Shown here piece after piece: positions 22,133 to 36,482 of a DNA stretch of 64,000 nucleotides. Position 1 is the first letter of the stretch; each line of letters opens with the position of its first letter. Under the pieces are notes generated by a model. It saw nothing but the letters and a program-made list of their open reading frames with translations, ran no database searches and was not told the origin of the DNA. The position numbers were made by a program, and so were the translations under genes. Origin of the DNA: Perilla frutescens (Eukaryota; Streptophyta; Magnoliopsida; Lamiales; Lamiaceae); assembly GCA_026008535.1 (NCBI GenBank), contig BRKX01000001.1, positions 72,242,317 to 72,306,316 of the forward strand, given 5' to 3'.

Positions 22133-25100
22133 ATGGCAGTCTCCAATTTCTCTCTCTTATCTTCTTCTTGCTCAGTATGCAGCAAACTCAATCCACTCCT
22201 CTTCTCCTCGCAACCGCGTCGCCGCATCTCTCTTTCTCGCTCTTACTACATTCGTTTCAGAACTCGCCGCTTCGCCACTGGTAATATGCATTCACTCACT
22301 GAAATATCTGTTCGTTTAATTTTTCCTTTTTTTTTTGTTCGTCTGTTGTTTGTTCAAGTGTCAATGTTGCCATATTTTTCGTTTGATATGCTGGAAGTTT
22401 GTATTGGTTTTATTTGAATCATTGAAATTTTAGGAATGCTATTGTTTCTCAGTTCTAGTAGAGGTTGTAGAACTCATGTTTAGAGAGGATTGGATGCTTG
22501 TTTGAAGCTATTTTAGTTTATTGCAAATTTTTTTTCTTTGCTAGCGTTAATGTTATTTCCATTTTTGATTTGTGTTTTCTGGATTGATTAATTGCCTTTT
22601 ATTACCCCTACGGTAAATTACAGTTGCTGGGATGGGGGATAGCGGTGTATTTACGTCGCCGGAAGTAGCAAAAGTTTTTGATTTTACAGCAGAAGAGAGG
22701 ATATATAAATGGTAATACATATGTTTGCTTTTGTTGCTGGATTAGTTCTGAGTTTAATTCCTAGTTGCATTCCAAAGGGATGAGGAAATAATGATTGGTT
22801 CTGCCATTCTGATATGCAAGAACAATAATGAAAAGAAGAGGAAGGATTTTCTTGTTGTTAAATTCTTGAGAAAGGGCATTTTTGAATAACAAAATACAAT
22901 GTGCCAATGCTTTGGTTTAGTGGTATTGATTATCGGATTGTGATGCTGAATTTTTTTTGTCTTTATTCTTGAAAAAAGGGGATAGTACAAGATAAAATTC
23001 GGACAGAAGGTTAACAGAATCATAAGACATGGTGTCGTAAGTTTGATAAGGACTCCTAAAGTTAATTTCCTTACCAAGTGATGAAAATCTCATCTCCATC
23101 TAGCCTTATAAGCAACACACAGAGGTGGTTTTCTTGTGAATCTACCACTTTGCTCTATGTGAATATTAAGTCTTGACTCTGGATTATGGATCTTAGGTGG
23201 GAGTCTCAAGGATATTTCAAGCCAAATTTCGAGAGGGGAAGTGATCCGTTTGTAGTTTCAATGCCACCGCCTAATGTTACCGGTTCATTGCACATGGGAC
23301 ATGCTATGTTTGTCACTCTTGAGGTTGGAAGATGCTGAGGCTTTTGACCTATATTTTTCTTGTTGCACTTTCATTCTGTATATTTTTATTTGTAATGTTG
23401 GACCCTTTTTTGGGCAATTTCGTCCGGATTAACTCTGTTACAAATGTAGGATATAATGGTAAGATACAACAGAATGAAGGGGAGACCTACACTTTGGCTT
23501 CCTGGAACTGATCATGCCGGAATCGCAACCCAGGTTGATGCTATATCTGAGATCTCTGCTTTTTTTGTGTATACTGGATCAATGTAGCTTATAGAATTTC
23601 TTCTTTTAACAACACTTTTTCCCTTTTTTAAATAAATAAATAAATAAAACAATTACAGTTTGCTTTTTTTTTTTTTATCTGGGCCAAAATTGACCCTTTT
23701 CTGTTCTCTTAAACAATCCTTTGTGATCCTAGAGTTATTCTTTCCTGTTGATCTGTGCGTTACGAAGTAAAATCTTTTTTTGTGAACTCTTTGTTTGGAT
23801 ATGGACTTACTTATCTTTATTTTCAGTTGGTTGTAGAAAGAATGCTGGCTGAGGAAGGAATAAAAAGAGCTGACTTGGGTAGAGAAGAATTTACAAAAAG
23901 AGTATGGGAATGGAAAGAAAAGTAATCTACTCATCCTGCTTCCTTTTGACTAGTTTCACCTTATTTTTTCCTGTGTACCCTAAATTTTAATATTTTTGCA
24001 ATTAGTCAAAGCCCTTGCCCCTTTTTTTATAAAAGTGAATGCAATTTTTTTAATGTCTTGTGCTGTTGATTTGCTAATCTTGTACAGCTGTTTTCCTTGT
24101 GATCTTTCTAAAATTTGTGAGATGCAGAATGTTCGATTTTTTTCTTAATTTTTGAAAATTAACTTGATCCCAATATTGCAATGTTATTTATCAGCTTTGA
24201 ATCACTTTGACATGTGGGTCAGAGATATGATAAGTATTTTAGGGGAGTACTCTTCATTGACCTTCTATCCTTTTCTTTTTCCTTTCTTTTTTCTGGTCAT
24301 TGTGGTCATCAGTTTCATTTATCTTTTCTGTATGCTGGCGAGTTTAAGAATTAAGATTGTTTGTTGGTTTTCAGTTCTTGCCCTTGGAATTGGTTATGTT
24401 GTAATGAGGTGGTTATAATATTCGAACAACCTTTTTCTCATCCATAAATACGCTTGTATTGAAATTAAGGAAGGGCTGCCAAGAGTATTTGCATATGCTT
24501 CTTTTTTTTTTTCTTTTTTTTTTTTTTGAAAAAAATCATTTGGGAGCAATTAGTTCTATGTAGAACCATGAAAAGGAGAACTACTTCAACTGCTCCCCCT
24601 TTCTCTCGCTCACTCATTGACTGTTCCAATTTATGTGTGGCGATGTAGGACTAGAGTTAAAATAATCCAAATGTTTGAGTTTATTAAAATAGTATGCATG
24701 CGCATTAGATAAGTGTCTTGTTTCCTTGGGGCTGCTGAAATGAGTGGCTGTGCTTAACTTTCATCACTAGTTATGATTGTGCCTCAGAGTTTTTTTCTCA
24801 AGTTCCAAACCTAAGCCTAGCTTAGTGAGACATTGAGGTAGGTCTGCCAATTTTTTTGTTCAATAATGGATGATCTCGTGCTTCCCCTTTTTGTGATGCA
24901 TAGTTTTATGTTACTTCAAAGTTCAAAGGAACATTCTTGCATTTCAAAGTTGGTGATCCACTCTTCAGTCTCTGATTTGATATTTCTACTTTATTGAAAT
25001 GCTAATTATCATACTTGTAGGTATGGTGGGACAATTACAAATCAGATCAAGAGACTTGGTGCTTCTTGTGATTGGACTAGGCAACGCTTTACCCTTGATG

Positions 25101-28100
25101 CTCAGCTGAGTCGTAAGGCCGTTTTTCACCCAGTAAATCCCATCAACCATGCATTATTGATAATATATCTGGATTGTATGTCATTGCCATATAACACAGT
25201 CAAGAGTTTGGTCCAAAGGTATCATGCATTGGTGTGTTGTTGGTTATCTACACAGTATCTCTCTCTGCTGCTTGGAATTTCAGCACTACCTCCTCATCAA
25301 CTGCATTTAAAATTTCATGGAGATACATTTTTGGAGCATATGCTATTTTGTACTGAACTTTGCTCTTTCAACTTTTACAGGAGCAGTTGTTGAGGCCTTT
25401 GTTAGGCTTCACGACAAAGGTCTAATCTATCAAGGTAGGAACAATTTACTTGAACCTACACAGGTTTTGAATTAAAGCTTGCTTCTAGAATGACTGGTAT
25501 AGTGGTATAACAAAAGAAAATCAACATCTTATTTCTATTATTTTCTGTGGGAACGGGGAATCATCAATGATATTGATATCCTTTCATTTTGGTCATGAGG
25601 AGAATAGAAGCTTTAGAAGCTATCACATCCTGACAGAACTTTATAAAAGGGACAAAGATGCTCCTGACAGAATTAGTACACCTGCAAAAAGTCTCAATCT
25701 CCTTTTCTTTACTTTGTAGAGGACAAGTCAGTCCAGAATGGAGAACTTATAACTGTTTCAATTTAGAAAACCTTCTGTCTAAGTGTATGGCATCTTTAGA
25801 GTATTAGTCAATAATTAAGAGGTCATTAGTTTTTCTTCTTTTATACTCTAGCACTAGCAAATATCCGTTTGAATTGGTGTCTTGCCTTTTGCTTCTGCAT
25901 TCATTTCATGCTATTTGACCTTCTGAATTTATGTCAATGAAAGCCTATAACCAATAGATTCTTACAGGATCTTACATGGTAAACTGGTCCCCTAAATTAC
26001 AGACTGCAGTTTCTGACTTGGTATGCAAATTATGATTATTTTCAAGAAATTACCTCCTATTAGCATCTCTATTGTTTTTTTCATGTATGATCAATCTTTC
26101 TCTTAGGAAGTGGAGTACTCGGAAGAACCAGGCGCTTTATACCACATTAAGTACCGTGTTGCTGGTGGTTCAAGGTATCTTCATTATCAAAAATAGGTGC
26201 TGACTGGTGAAATTTAATCTTGCTTGCAGCCTTATGATTCATGAGGTTCCCCAGATAAAGGCCTGTCTTAGGCTTCATTTTGATACTGTTAGGCATATAA
26301 GATAGGGAGCCCTAACTTAACCCAAAACTATGGTCAAAGGTGAAGGGTTACCCCCCCCCCCAACTCATATACCCTTCCACACTTTCATGTGGAATCAATG
26401 TGGGATATTGTGAAAATCCATCTCCCTTTCGAACCAGACATCCATGGATGTCACACTCCGGGTGGCAACCCCTGGGCCCACCATCGGGTAGCCTCTTTCC
26501 GCAGCCCGTCCAAATCCGGCAGGTCGAACCAAATTATTAGGCATATAAGATAGGGAGCCCTAACTTAACCCAAAACCATGGAGGTGAAGGGTTGACCCCC
26601 CCACTTATATACCCTTCCACACTTTCATGTGGAATCAATGTGGGATATCGTAACAATCCATTTCCCTTTCGAACCAAACGTCCACAGATGGCACACTCCG
26701 GGTGACAACCCACACCAAGGCCCACATCTGGGTGGCAACCTCTGGGCCCATTGTCGGGTAGCCCCTTTCCGCAGCCCGCCTAAATCCAACAAGTTGGACC
26801 AAATTGTTAGGCATATAAGATAGGGAGCCCTAACTTAACCCAAAACCATGGTCAAAGGTAAAGGGTTGAACCCCACTTGTATACCCTTCCACACTTTCAT
26901 GTGGAATCGATGTGGGACTTGATTTGTCTTTTGCTCAACATAATTTAGTCTCTCCAGAATAAAGTGTTCAGAGGTTATTTTGGCGCCTATTACCTAGCAC
27001 TGAGTCACCTCCCTTTCCCTCTCTTTCTTACATTCTGCTCGGTTTTTAAACTGCCCTCTAAATCTATATGATTCAAAGCTGAATTGATTAGGTGTCTTTA
27101 TTCATCTCAAGTGTCAGAATTGAAAAAACATGCAAAAGAATATATTGTTATAGATAGTGAGAATATTAAGGCAAACACAATGCTCAGTGAATGGCAACTA
27201 GAATAGTTTACTTATTACTGCATAAATACATGCCAGCTGCATATTCTGACTATGTTGCCAATAGTCATGTATTGTAATTTTTCTGTTTGATAATCTATTT
27301 ATACTTGTGTTGGATCTGCATGTCGGTTAAAAATATCATACTCAAAATTGGTATAATTCTTAAACACACAATGGTCAGATGAAGGATGTGCAGAAAGAAG
27401 AGAGCAAGTAAAATTGCCGAGCAGGAAACCTGACTTCACATGTCATCATTGAAGTTGGGCATTTAATCTACTAATTGATCACCAGATTCTGAGAAAAGAA
27501 AAATAAATTAGGAAAAGAGAATTCTGACATGAACCAAGCATATCTGGAGCTTATTGTATTCCTATGAGATTATAATGCAGCAGCAACCCCATATGTTCAT
27601 TTTCGCTTAGAGCCAAGATTTTTTCATTCATGTCACAGGGATGATTTTCTGACAATTGCAACCACAAGACCAGAGACTTTATTTGGAGATACAGCGGTAG
27701 CAGTGAATCCTGAGGTAGATTTAATACGTTTTGATATATATCATCAAAGAGTTCTATGAATCAATTTTTTCGTTTCCCACATAGAATGATCGGAAGTGGA
27801 TTATTTTTTATACACTAAGTGAAAACTCTTCTTCTTCTTGGATTCAACAATTGGAGATCCATTTTGGTCCATGGAAAAGGATTTACATGTATGCTTTTCA
27901 AGTAATATCTTACAACAGAAGGTTAGTGGTAGGGTGAATCTTGACAATGGATGTTGTTTCTGGAAACAAGTCCATCTAGTCATAATATTCCATATTTCTT
28001 TTTTCTAACTCTTGTTCTAGCTGGTACATGGACAGAGCCTTCCTTCCTTCCATCCTCAATAACGATGCCTCTTCACAAAAATCGATTAATATATAGAAAT

Positions 28101-31100
28101 CAAGACAAACAAATGGTAGCATCTTAAGACTATAAATGTTTGAGTGGCTTGTTGCTTAACACCTATCACCATTAATGCTGAAACCAACTGCCTTCATTTC
28201 TTCTAGCAGAATCAAATGCAAATCTTTATATTTTATAGTTGATATGAGAGGCACTTGGCATTATAAACATCATATAAGAAGAGGCAATGTGAACGTCTAA
28301 TGAAATCAGGAAAATTCAGTATGGAGTATGATCAAATCTAAGGTTGCTTTGTGGGTCTGAATGCTTATAAATTATAAAATTGTCTCACTATCGGATTTAG
28401 CTAGACATTGGACCATTGTATTGTAGATAGTCTTTATTAATCCACATGGGGACATTTTATCATTATCGATAAAATTTTATGTTTCTTATCCCTAAACAGA
28501 AAGTTCTTCTCTAATCAAAATCCATAGGTGATCTCGTAAAGTGCTTGGTCATTCGCTGTTGATTCCGCATGGTTGACTTTAATTATATACATCGTTGTTT
28601 CCACCCTAAGAAATAAAGTGGTTGAAGCAGTTCTTCAATCCGCGTTTAATTGTTTTTGTTGAGTTTGTGGTCGCATGTCATAAGACTTTTCCTTTATTGT
28701 CTCTCAGGATGAACGATATTCCAAGTACATAGGAAAGATGGCTATTGTGCCAATGACTTTTGGTCGGCATGTCCCCATTATTTCTGATAAGGTAAAAAGC
28801 CTTTCTCATGCTTGCAGTAGCTGCTGCTGTTATGAACATTAACGTACCTCCTTCTGTATATCAGGGGGAAAAATAGGATAAAAATAGCTTGATTGGAATT
28901 ATCTTCTTATTAAGTGCAAAATATATACTGATAGCTTCATTTGCTTTCTCTTCACAGCCCAAAATCTTGTTTATCCTTTTTTGGGCTTTAAGCATATTGA
29001 GTAAAATAAATAAATAAAATGCTTGTATGATCCAGTTAATTTTGCTCATTCTTTCTTTTCTGAGTGGATGTCCTATATCTGGATATAATTGTTTGTGGTC
29101 TGTGGATGATGCAGTATGTCGATAAAGACTTTGGAACTGGTGTCTTGAAGATAAGCCCGGGACATGATCACAATGACTACCTACTTGCTCGGAAGCTTGG
29201 TCTTCCCATTCTTAATGTCATGAATAAAGATGGAACACTAAATGAAGTTGCTGGGTTATACAGGTATTTGTTGAGATTATGGTGTGATTATCGTGCATGA
29301 CTTACTATTTATCCTACTTGTTTCTGTAATTTTACTATAACGATAGCGGTCTTGATCGATTTGAGGCACGAAAGAAGCTCTGGTCAGAACTTGAGGAGAC
29401 AGGGCTAGCAGTAAAAAAGGAAGCTTATACTATGCGAGTTCCTAGATCACAACGTGGTGGAGAGGTGTGCAAAATATTAGATACGGCCATACAGGTTTGC
29501 TTGGAGATGCACCTTTTATCTTTTTTCTTCTAATGCAAAGTTGCTTCTATCAGATAATAGAGCCTCTAGTAAGCAAGCAGTGGTTTGTGACAATGGAGCC
29601 CTTGGCAGAGAAGGCTCTCCAAGCAGTGAAAAAGGGAGACTTAACCATCATGCCTGAAAGATTTGAGAAGGTATGTAACCTCGGTTACATTTTCCTGTGC
29701 TCGTCATTTGTATGTTAGACCTTATCTTGTCATTCTCAATTCCATGTATATATTAACTAATCCTTGTACTAGCTTTTGAAGCTATTGATTTTCTTGATGC
29801 TGCCTCATTGAGCTTTAAGCCTTCTGCATTTCTGAGCAGATCATATCATAGAGGCAACTGAAGCCTGATTTTTCTAAGACATTGCTCTCTAATTTATTTC
29901 AGTTGGGCTGTTTAAAATATAATTATTTGTTTGAAGTTGGAGTTGTATTCTTACTTGTGTATGTGGTGATTATAGATATATAACCACTGGCTATCGAATA
30001 TCAAGGACTGGTGTATAAGCAGACAGCTATGGTGGGGGCATCGTATTCCAGTTTGGTACATTGTTGGTAAAAAATGTGAAGAGGACTACATAGTTGCTAG
30101 GAACGGTGAAGAAGCTCTTGAAAAAGCTCATGCGAAATATGGAAAGAACGTTGAAATATATCAGGACCCAGATGTTCTTGACACCTGGTTTTCAAGGTCT
30201 GTTGTCAAGCAAATGAATTGAATGTAATTGTCCATCTTATACCTTCTTTTCTCTGTGCAGTGCTGTTTCTTTTTCTCAAATTAAAGTTTACCTTGAACGA
30301 ACTTAGATATTTACTTATAAATTACAATGGGTATGTCAATAAAGAATGATATAGTTTGAACAATTCCTACCACAATCTGGTGCCAAAGCAGCTGGCTATT
30401 GTTTTAAGCAAATGTATGCAGATTTTTTTATTGGTAGCATAATTTTTCTGTTGACCTTTTTTTTATCATGTACCACTACTTATTTTCTTAGGTACAATGA
30501 ATTGTGTTTTGCTCGGGAGATTTTATTTTCTTAAATGCTTTATCAATTTAGATGCTAGATCACAAGTCAATTTGTGCTACAGAAGAAAATCTTTTTATAA
30601 CTAGTTGCTTCTATGGCCTATATATATACGCTATATCTCTAGTTCATGGATTCAACTTAGACACTGAAAATTCTCTCTTTGTTGCCTCGTATTCTTGATC
30701 TCCCCCCTTAAATAAAAGGAGGGGCTCAAGTTTTCCTTGACATGTTTCTTGATTCTTCAATCTTTGGTTGTCCTGACTGTTGTTGATATGCCAATTAGCT
30801 AAATGGTCAAACTAAGCCTGTATGTTCTCTCTTAGTGCACTGTGGCCTTTCAGCACTCTTGGTTGGCCAGACGTATCAGCAGAGGATTTTAAGAAATTTT
30901 ATCCCACATCAGTTCTTGAGACCGGGTACTTACCTCTCTGCTTGTGCTTTACTTCTTTTTCTTTTCTTTTCTTTCTTTTTTTTTTTTGTCAAGGGAATGC
31001 CTGTGCTTTACTTTTACTTTTTTTGCAGTTTTTACATAATAGAGTTGCTTCATTTGAACAGGCACGACATATTGTTCTTTTGGGTGGCAAGAATGGTAAT

Positions 31101-34100
31101 GATGGGAATTGAATTCACGGGAACAGTTCCATTTTCAAATGTTTACCTTCACGGACTTATACGAGATTCTCAAGTGAGTAGAACGGGAGACACAAAATAC
31201 TGCCTCAAGAGATGACGTGTCACTGATTTTGATTCTAATGTCTCTTTAATAATTGTAATCATCTGCTTTTAACATACCCTCTTAACTTTACTGTGGGTTC
31301 AGATATCCTTTTTGTGCTAAAAAAAAGCTTTTGCATTTATCTCTACTGCAAATCTGATGGAATTAATTTAGCACTTAACCAGTATTTATGTTGCAAACTT
31401 TTATCATTGTGCAATAACTCATGGAATTTTTTAACTACATAAGTTTAGTCTTAAGACATCTCTAACCATGCTGTCTATGAGAAGAACCTGTGTGAAGTCG
31501 GGTACTCATTTCATAATAATGAACTTATCAAAGATTAGGCCAAATCTGGACTACTTTCTATTCTTTACGTTCCTTCAGGAAGTATGTGAGATGATGTCTA
31601 GGTTTAGATAAGAAAGGCTGTACAGCCTGGACATGCTTTTTTTAATTGCTTCAATTGTGCATTGTTTAACTTTGTTCAACATTCATGTTCACATAATCCT
31701 GTCAAATTTGGTATCATTTCTGATGGTATTCATATTTTTTTAGGGTCGCAAAATGTCTAAAACACTCGGAAATGTTGTAGATCCACTTGATACGATTAAA
31801 GATTATGGCACTGATGCTCTAAGGTTCACTCTTTCTCTAGGAACTGCTGGCCAGGTTGGTTTTCTCAAGATATTCCCATCATATTAGCTAATGTCCGATT
31901 ATAAATTATAAAAATGCTATGTTATGGTTGGAAGTTGGAACACCTGCACATCACTGCAGAATATGTTTAAAGTCCCAAAAATTGTTGTATGCTGTCTTAT
32001 TAATTTTTATGTTTTTCATGTTGCAGGATCTCAATTTATCAACTGAAAGGTTGACTTCTAACAAAGCATTCACCAACAAACTGTGGAATGCTGGCAAGTT
32101 TCTGTTGCAGAATTTGCCTCCTCAAAGTGATTTATCATCTTGGAAAGCTATTCAGGACTATAAGGTTCTTTGATCTCTTAATTTCTGAACAGCAAACATT
32201 GCTCATTGATCTCGGCACATACTTCTACTTTGAGCAATAAATATATGAACAGCTCTGATATTTTAGGTTATAATTTGGTGCATCTCCATAAATAATGACT
32301 GTCTTCTACACATGCTCCAAGGGTGGGATGGGAATCCATTTTTACTAGAGATCCTTGTGATTTTATTCCTTAATGTGCTTCAGTGTTTATACTGAAAATG
32401 AAGTGTTCATCTTATTTGATGATCAAATTTGGATGCTAAATCTTTTCCTCTCATTTTGACTTGTGGATTTAGGTTATATATGTTTACCAGCTTATATTCT
32501 ATGTTGGGTCTCTGCTCAATAACAACATTCTCTCTAGCATAGTCTTTATGATGAGTTCATTCACTTGATACTGCACCTAGTTGTATTATAACATATAAAA
32601 CTCACTCACAGTATATGATGTCCTTCCTGAGTTACATCTGCTGTGGTAATTTTTCAGTTTGATGTGGAAGAGTCACTGGTCAAGCTACCTCTACCAGAAT
32701 GCTGGGTGGTAAGATATAACCATATGCTAGCATTGTTATGATGTACCAGCATTCTTCACTTTTCTAATGAAATGAATTTTATGCAGGTGACAAAACTTCA
32801 TATGCTAATAGATGCTGTCACCATGAGTTATGACAAATTTTTCTTTGGAGATGTTGCCAGGGAAATTTATGATTTTTTCTGGGCTGATTTTGCTGATTGG
32901 TATGTTAAACTGTTCTGGCTTGTACTTATTTTTGTTTTTAATTGCTCTTCTCAAGTAAATGGAACTGTTAATAGGCAATCATTGGGATTGGCTGCCTGAA
33001 TCCATTTCTAACACCACTATATAAGGGGCCAACATTGAAAATCGGGTTCAGAACCTCATGTGATGTAATTGTTGAGCTCCTTTTCTCTATAAAGATCATA
33101 AATAGGACAAATAAAAGTGTGAATTCAGATAGATGCAGACCCATGTGTTCTAAAAGAAATAACTGACCCATTTAGATGGAACCGGCTCTGCGAGCAAAAA
33201 TGCTTTGAGGCTCGGAAGTCTTGAGATGACATTTTCGTATTTCTGAACGGAGCTTGGCACTTAGTCAAGGTTTAGCAACAGTTGGAACATGCTTTCTTTC
33301 TGTAATAATTTGGTTTTCTTTGCTTGTGCTACTATTTCTTATGTTTCTATTTCATGCTTGTACTTCTGCACAGCAATTTTTTTCTCAGGACTCAAAATAT
33401 GCACTACTTTTCTGTTGTTGCATGACAGGTTATAAACGATTAGAATAATCGGCCTCCTGGACAATGCTTTTGTCATTATTTCTGGTTTCATTCTATTCGC
33501 CAAAATCATCTTTACTCTTTTCTGGTTAGGTATATTGAAGCGAGTAAAGCCCGGCTCTATAATGGAGGTGACTCGGTTGCTTCTGTGGCACAAGCAGTTC
33601 TCTTGCATGTCTTTGAATGTATACTGAAATTACTTCACCCGTTTATGCCATTTGTAACTGAGGAGCTCTGGCAGGTAAAGTCTCCGGTTTCTATTAGCAT
33701 GTCTCAATTTGCTTTCAGAGTTGTCCACAAAAATATATGGAGCTATTAGACAAAAAAATGCATGACCTCATCATAACATTAACTTTTGTTCCTGAGTTAT
33801 CCCAAATAGTTTTTGTTTGTCAGAATTATAGATACATATGTCTCTTTTTCCAACCTCAGCCTTATGCTACAGTTATGCTAAAGGAAATGCATCTTCCCTA
33901 TTTCATAAAGAGACCCAGTATCACAGGCCCTTAATTGAAGCTGTATTGCCAAAATATAACTACAAGGCTTTTCTGACAGCAGCTAGCTGTTACGTGAAAG
34001 CTGATAATAGTTCTGCTATTGTTCAACTAAATAACAGTGGATGTGCAAAGGCAAAACAACTCTCCTTTTTTTGCAACACCTGCATCATACTTAATGCCAG

Positions 34101-36482
34101 GGGCATTGATGTTACTATTTTAGCATCAAAGTTCTGAAGATGTATTGGTATTACATTTTCGTTTGTTGTGTGTGTATATATATATTTCAAGTACTATTAT
34201 ATCCTACCTTATGTGGATGTGATATAGTTAAGGGCGGATTAAGACAGAAAATAGTAGAATTCTTATAAACAGAGTGGTGGAAACTAAAACAGGAAAACAA
34301 CTCAGAAGCTCTGAACTTCTGCCTACAGGCATCGCCTGCCCAAAGCCAAACGGATTCCTTAATTTCTATGATCTTTCAATGCCCTCTTTGACTCCTAACC
34401 CTACTCCTTAAATAACGATAAGAACTAGGGCTTTAGAAACAAAAGCCCAGCTCAGATATATTCTATGAATTTTTTCGGCTGTACACTGGCATCAATTCAT
34501 AGCTTAATTGCTCTGTGTAGCATCTGGGGTGCACTGAGATAAGGAACATCAATAGTTTCAAATTGAAGTACTTAGGGAATACACTGCTGGTATATGGTTG
34601 GCTTCTTAATATCTCTATCCTCAATCAATTCTATTCACTTAGTCACCAGTTTGGTGATAACACTATAGATCATAGACTAGAGCTTCTTTGATTTCTGAAT
34701 TGGCTAAGTGTCTCTTCCCATTAAAAGAAGTATTGATATTAAAAAGCTGTTTGATATATGCCAATGGACAAGTATCACCATCAAATAACTTTTTGGGCTG
34801 GACATCTGGATGGTCAACCCTATTCTCGCTGTTTCTCATTTAAAAATTGTATATATTTTGGATCGGAACCCTTCTATTTGCAATAGGACCCCTCTTTATA
34901 TATATTTTCCAAACAGTCGTTACCCAACAGAAAAGAAGCTCTTATAGTGTCAGCTTGGCCATCAACTTCTCTTCCAAGGCAAGCTGAATCTGTGAAGAAA
35001 TTTGAGAATTTACAGGCTTTGGTAAGTTTTGATCTTTCTTATTTGACTGGTCATTGCAACTGTTAAAATATTCTGAGGATCTAGATGATTGTTTTGCATT
35101 TGCTGTACAATCTCAGACGAGAGCAATTCGAAACGCACGGGCTGAGTACTCCGTTGAACCAGCAAAGCGTATATCTGCATCAATTGTTGCAAACTCAGAT
35201 GTTATCCAGTATATCTCTGTAAGTTGGCCAATTCCTGAATTCTTTCTTCAGTCTATAGCACTGAATCAGTCGGATGGACAGCTTTCGTCTTTTGTCTTGC
35301 AATATTTTTATATTCTCACATTTTGTCATTTTGCGGTGTCACCCAAGTTATAAATTATTCCACTGCTAAACTGGTTGTTATTTTATCACTGAGTATCAAG
35401 TAGGAAAGATGAAGGGAATGTCCATCAAATGTTTGGTATCACACTGAATTTGTTATCATTAAATTATTGGCTTGTGCATAAGGAGCTAAAATGATGCTAA
35501 ATTGCATTTCCACGCTTGCAACAAAACTGAAAAAGTTCCACGAAAACTGTAGCAGCTATATGCTCATTATGTTCTGTCTATATCGATATATGAATATTCT
35601 TCTTCAATTATTGATAGTAAAATGTCATCACTTCAATTGATTCGTGATGCAGAAAGAAAAGGAAGTTTTGGCTCTTCTCTCAAGACTAGATTTGCAGAAT
35701 GTAAGCTTTACAGAATCTGCCCCAGGTAATGCTCTTTGCAATGAATAGAATCACTTCACCATCTTGTCTTACTTCTCCTTGTTTTCGCTTCTTAGAAATT
35801 CTTCAGTGTTACTTACTTTCGGCAATGTTTTATTATGAAATGATTTCCAGGAGATGCCAGTCAATCAGTCCATCTTGTTGCCAGTGAAGGTTTAGAAGCT
35901 TACCTTCCACTTGCTGACATGGTAGATATCTCTGCTGAGATGCTGCGTCTGGAAAAGCGGGTAGCTAAAATGCAAACCGAATATGATGGACTCATTGCTC
36001 GCCTAAGTTCTCCAAGTGTAAGTTGTAGAAGATAATCACGTCGGTTTTTTCTCTCAAATCAACAACAGAATCAATTAACAAAAAATGAGATTATCACTCT
36101 AGACACCAACATAAAAGTCATCAAGAATCACATTTTGAGGACTTTGTGGTGAATTTTTACTCCATCCTTTTCTACTTCGCCAAAAGCATACCTATTTACT
36201 CGAACATTTTACCTATAATTAACTCCCATTTCTTTCTTATTAGTTGTTTTAGTTTGAAAATGGTAATAGTTATCTGTCTATTGAATGCTGTGAGATACTT
36301 GCATTTGGTCACTCCACAATCCAATGATTTCTGCTTTTGTACAGTTCGTTGAGAAAGCTCCTGAGGATATTGTTCGTGGGGTTCGAGAAAAAGCAGCAGA
36401 AGCAGAAGAGAAACTAACTCTAACTAGAAATCGACTGGCCTTTCTCCAGTCCACAGTTCTCGTGTCAAATCAAGCTCAATGA
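22133..36482 (+). CDS. EMB2247: Valyl-tRNA synthetase, organelle type
   Basis: 27 exons encode 972 residues: 22133-22280, 22624-22711, 23197-23323, 23450-23533, 23827-23921, 25021-25112, 25381-25434, 25968-26020, 26107-26174, 27639-27714, 28708-28791, 29115-29263, 29347-29464, 29554-29670, 29976-30196, 30836-30925, 31062-31173, 31744-31854, 32027-32164, 32658-32708, 32787-32899, 33530-33674, 34917-35021, 35117-35218, 35653-35725, 35851-36017, 36345-36482. It joins valine to tRNA-Val. The class I signatures are HMGH (111-114) and KMSKT (595-599). The inserted editing domain (about 248-470) carries TTRPET, and anticodon-binding and C-terminal coiled-coil parts follow (from about 873). The first 50 residues are Ser/Arg-rich, a transit peptide as in the chloroplast/mitochondrial form, so dual targeting is likely. 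Length matches the Arabidopsis organellar enzyme. All junctions are GT-AG in phase. The start is the first ATG in frame; the domain is intact. Confidence 0.96.
26291..26920. repeat. Tandem repeat of about 250-270 bp inside a ValRS intron
   Basis: Three copies begin with AGGCATATAAGATAGGGAGC at 26291, 26539 and 26809, so the periods are 248 and 270 bases; the third is truncated. Each holds CCCTAACTTAACCCAAAAC, a C-run (11 Cs at 26351-26361 in the first copy), ATACCCTTCCACACTTTCAT, GTGGAATCAATGTGGGA and, in the first two, a GC-rich GGCACACTCCGGGTGGCAAC block. The array lies in the intron between exons 9 and 10 (26175-27638), in the sense orientation of the gene. The short frames here on both strands are by-products. 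Confidence 0.9.

Noticed and set aside
33737..34137. Plus-strand frames of 65 and 99 codons in a ValRS intron
   Set aside because: They lie between exons 22 and 23, match no family, and the exons join in phase without them.
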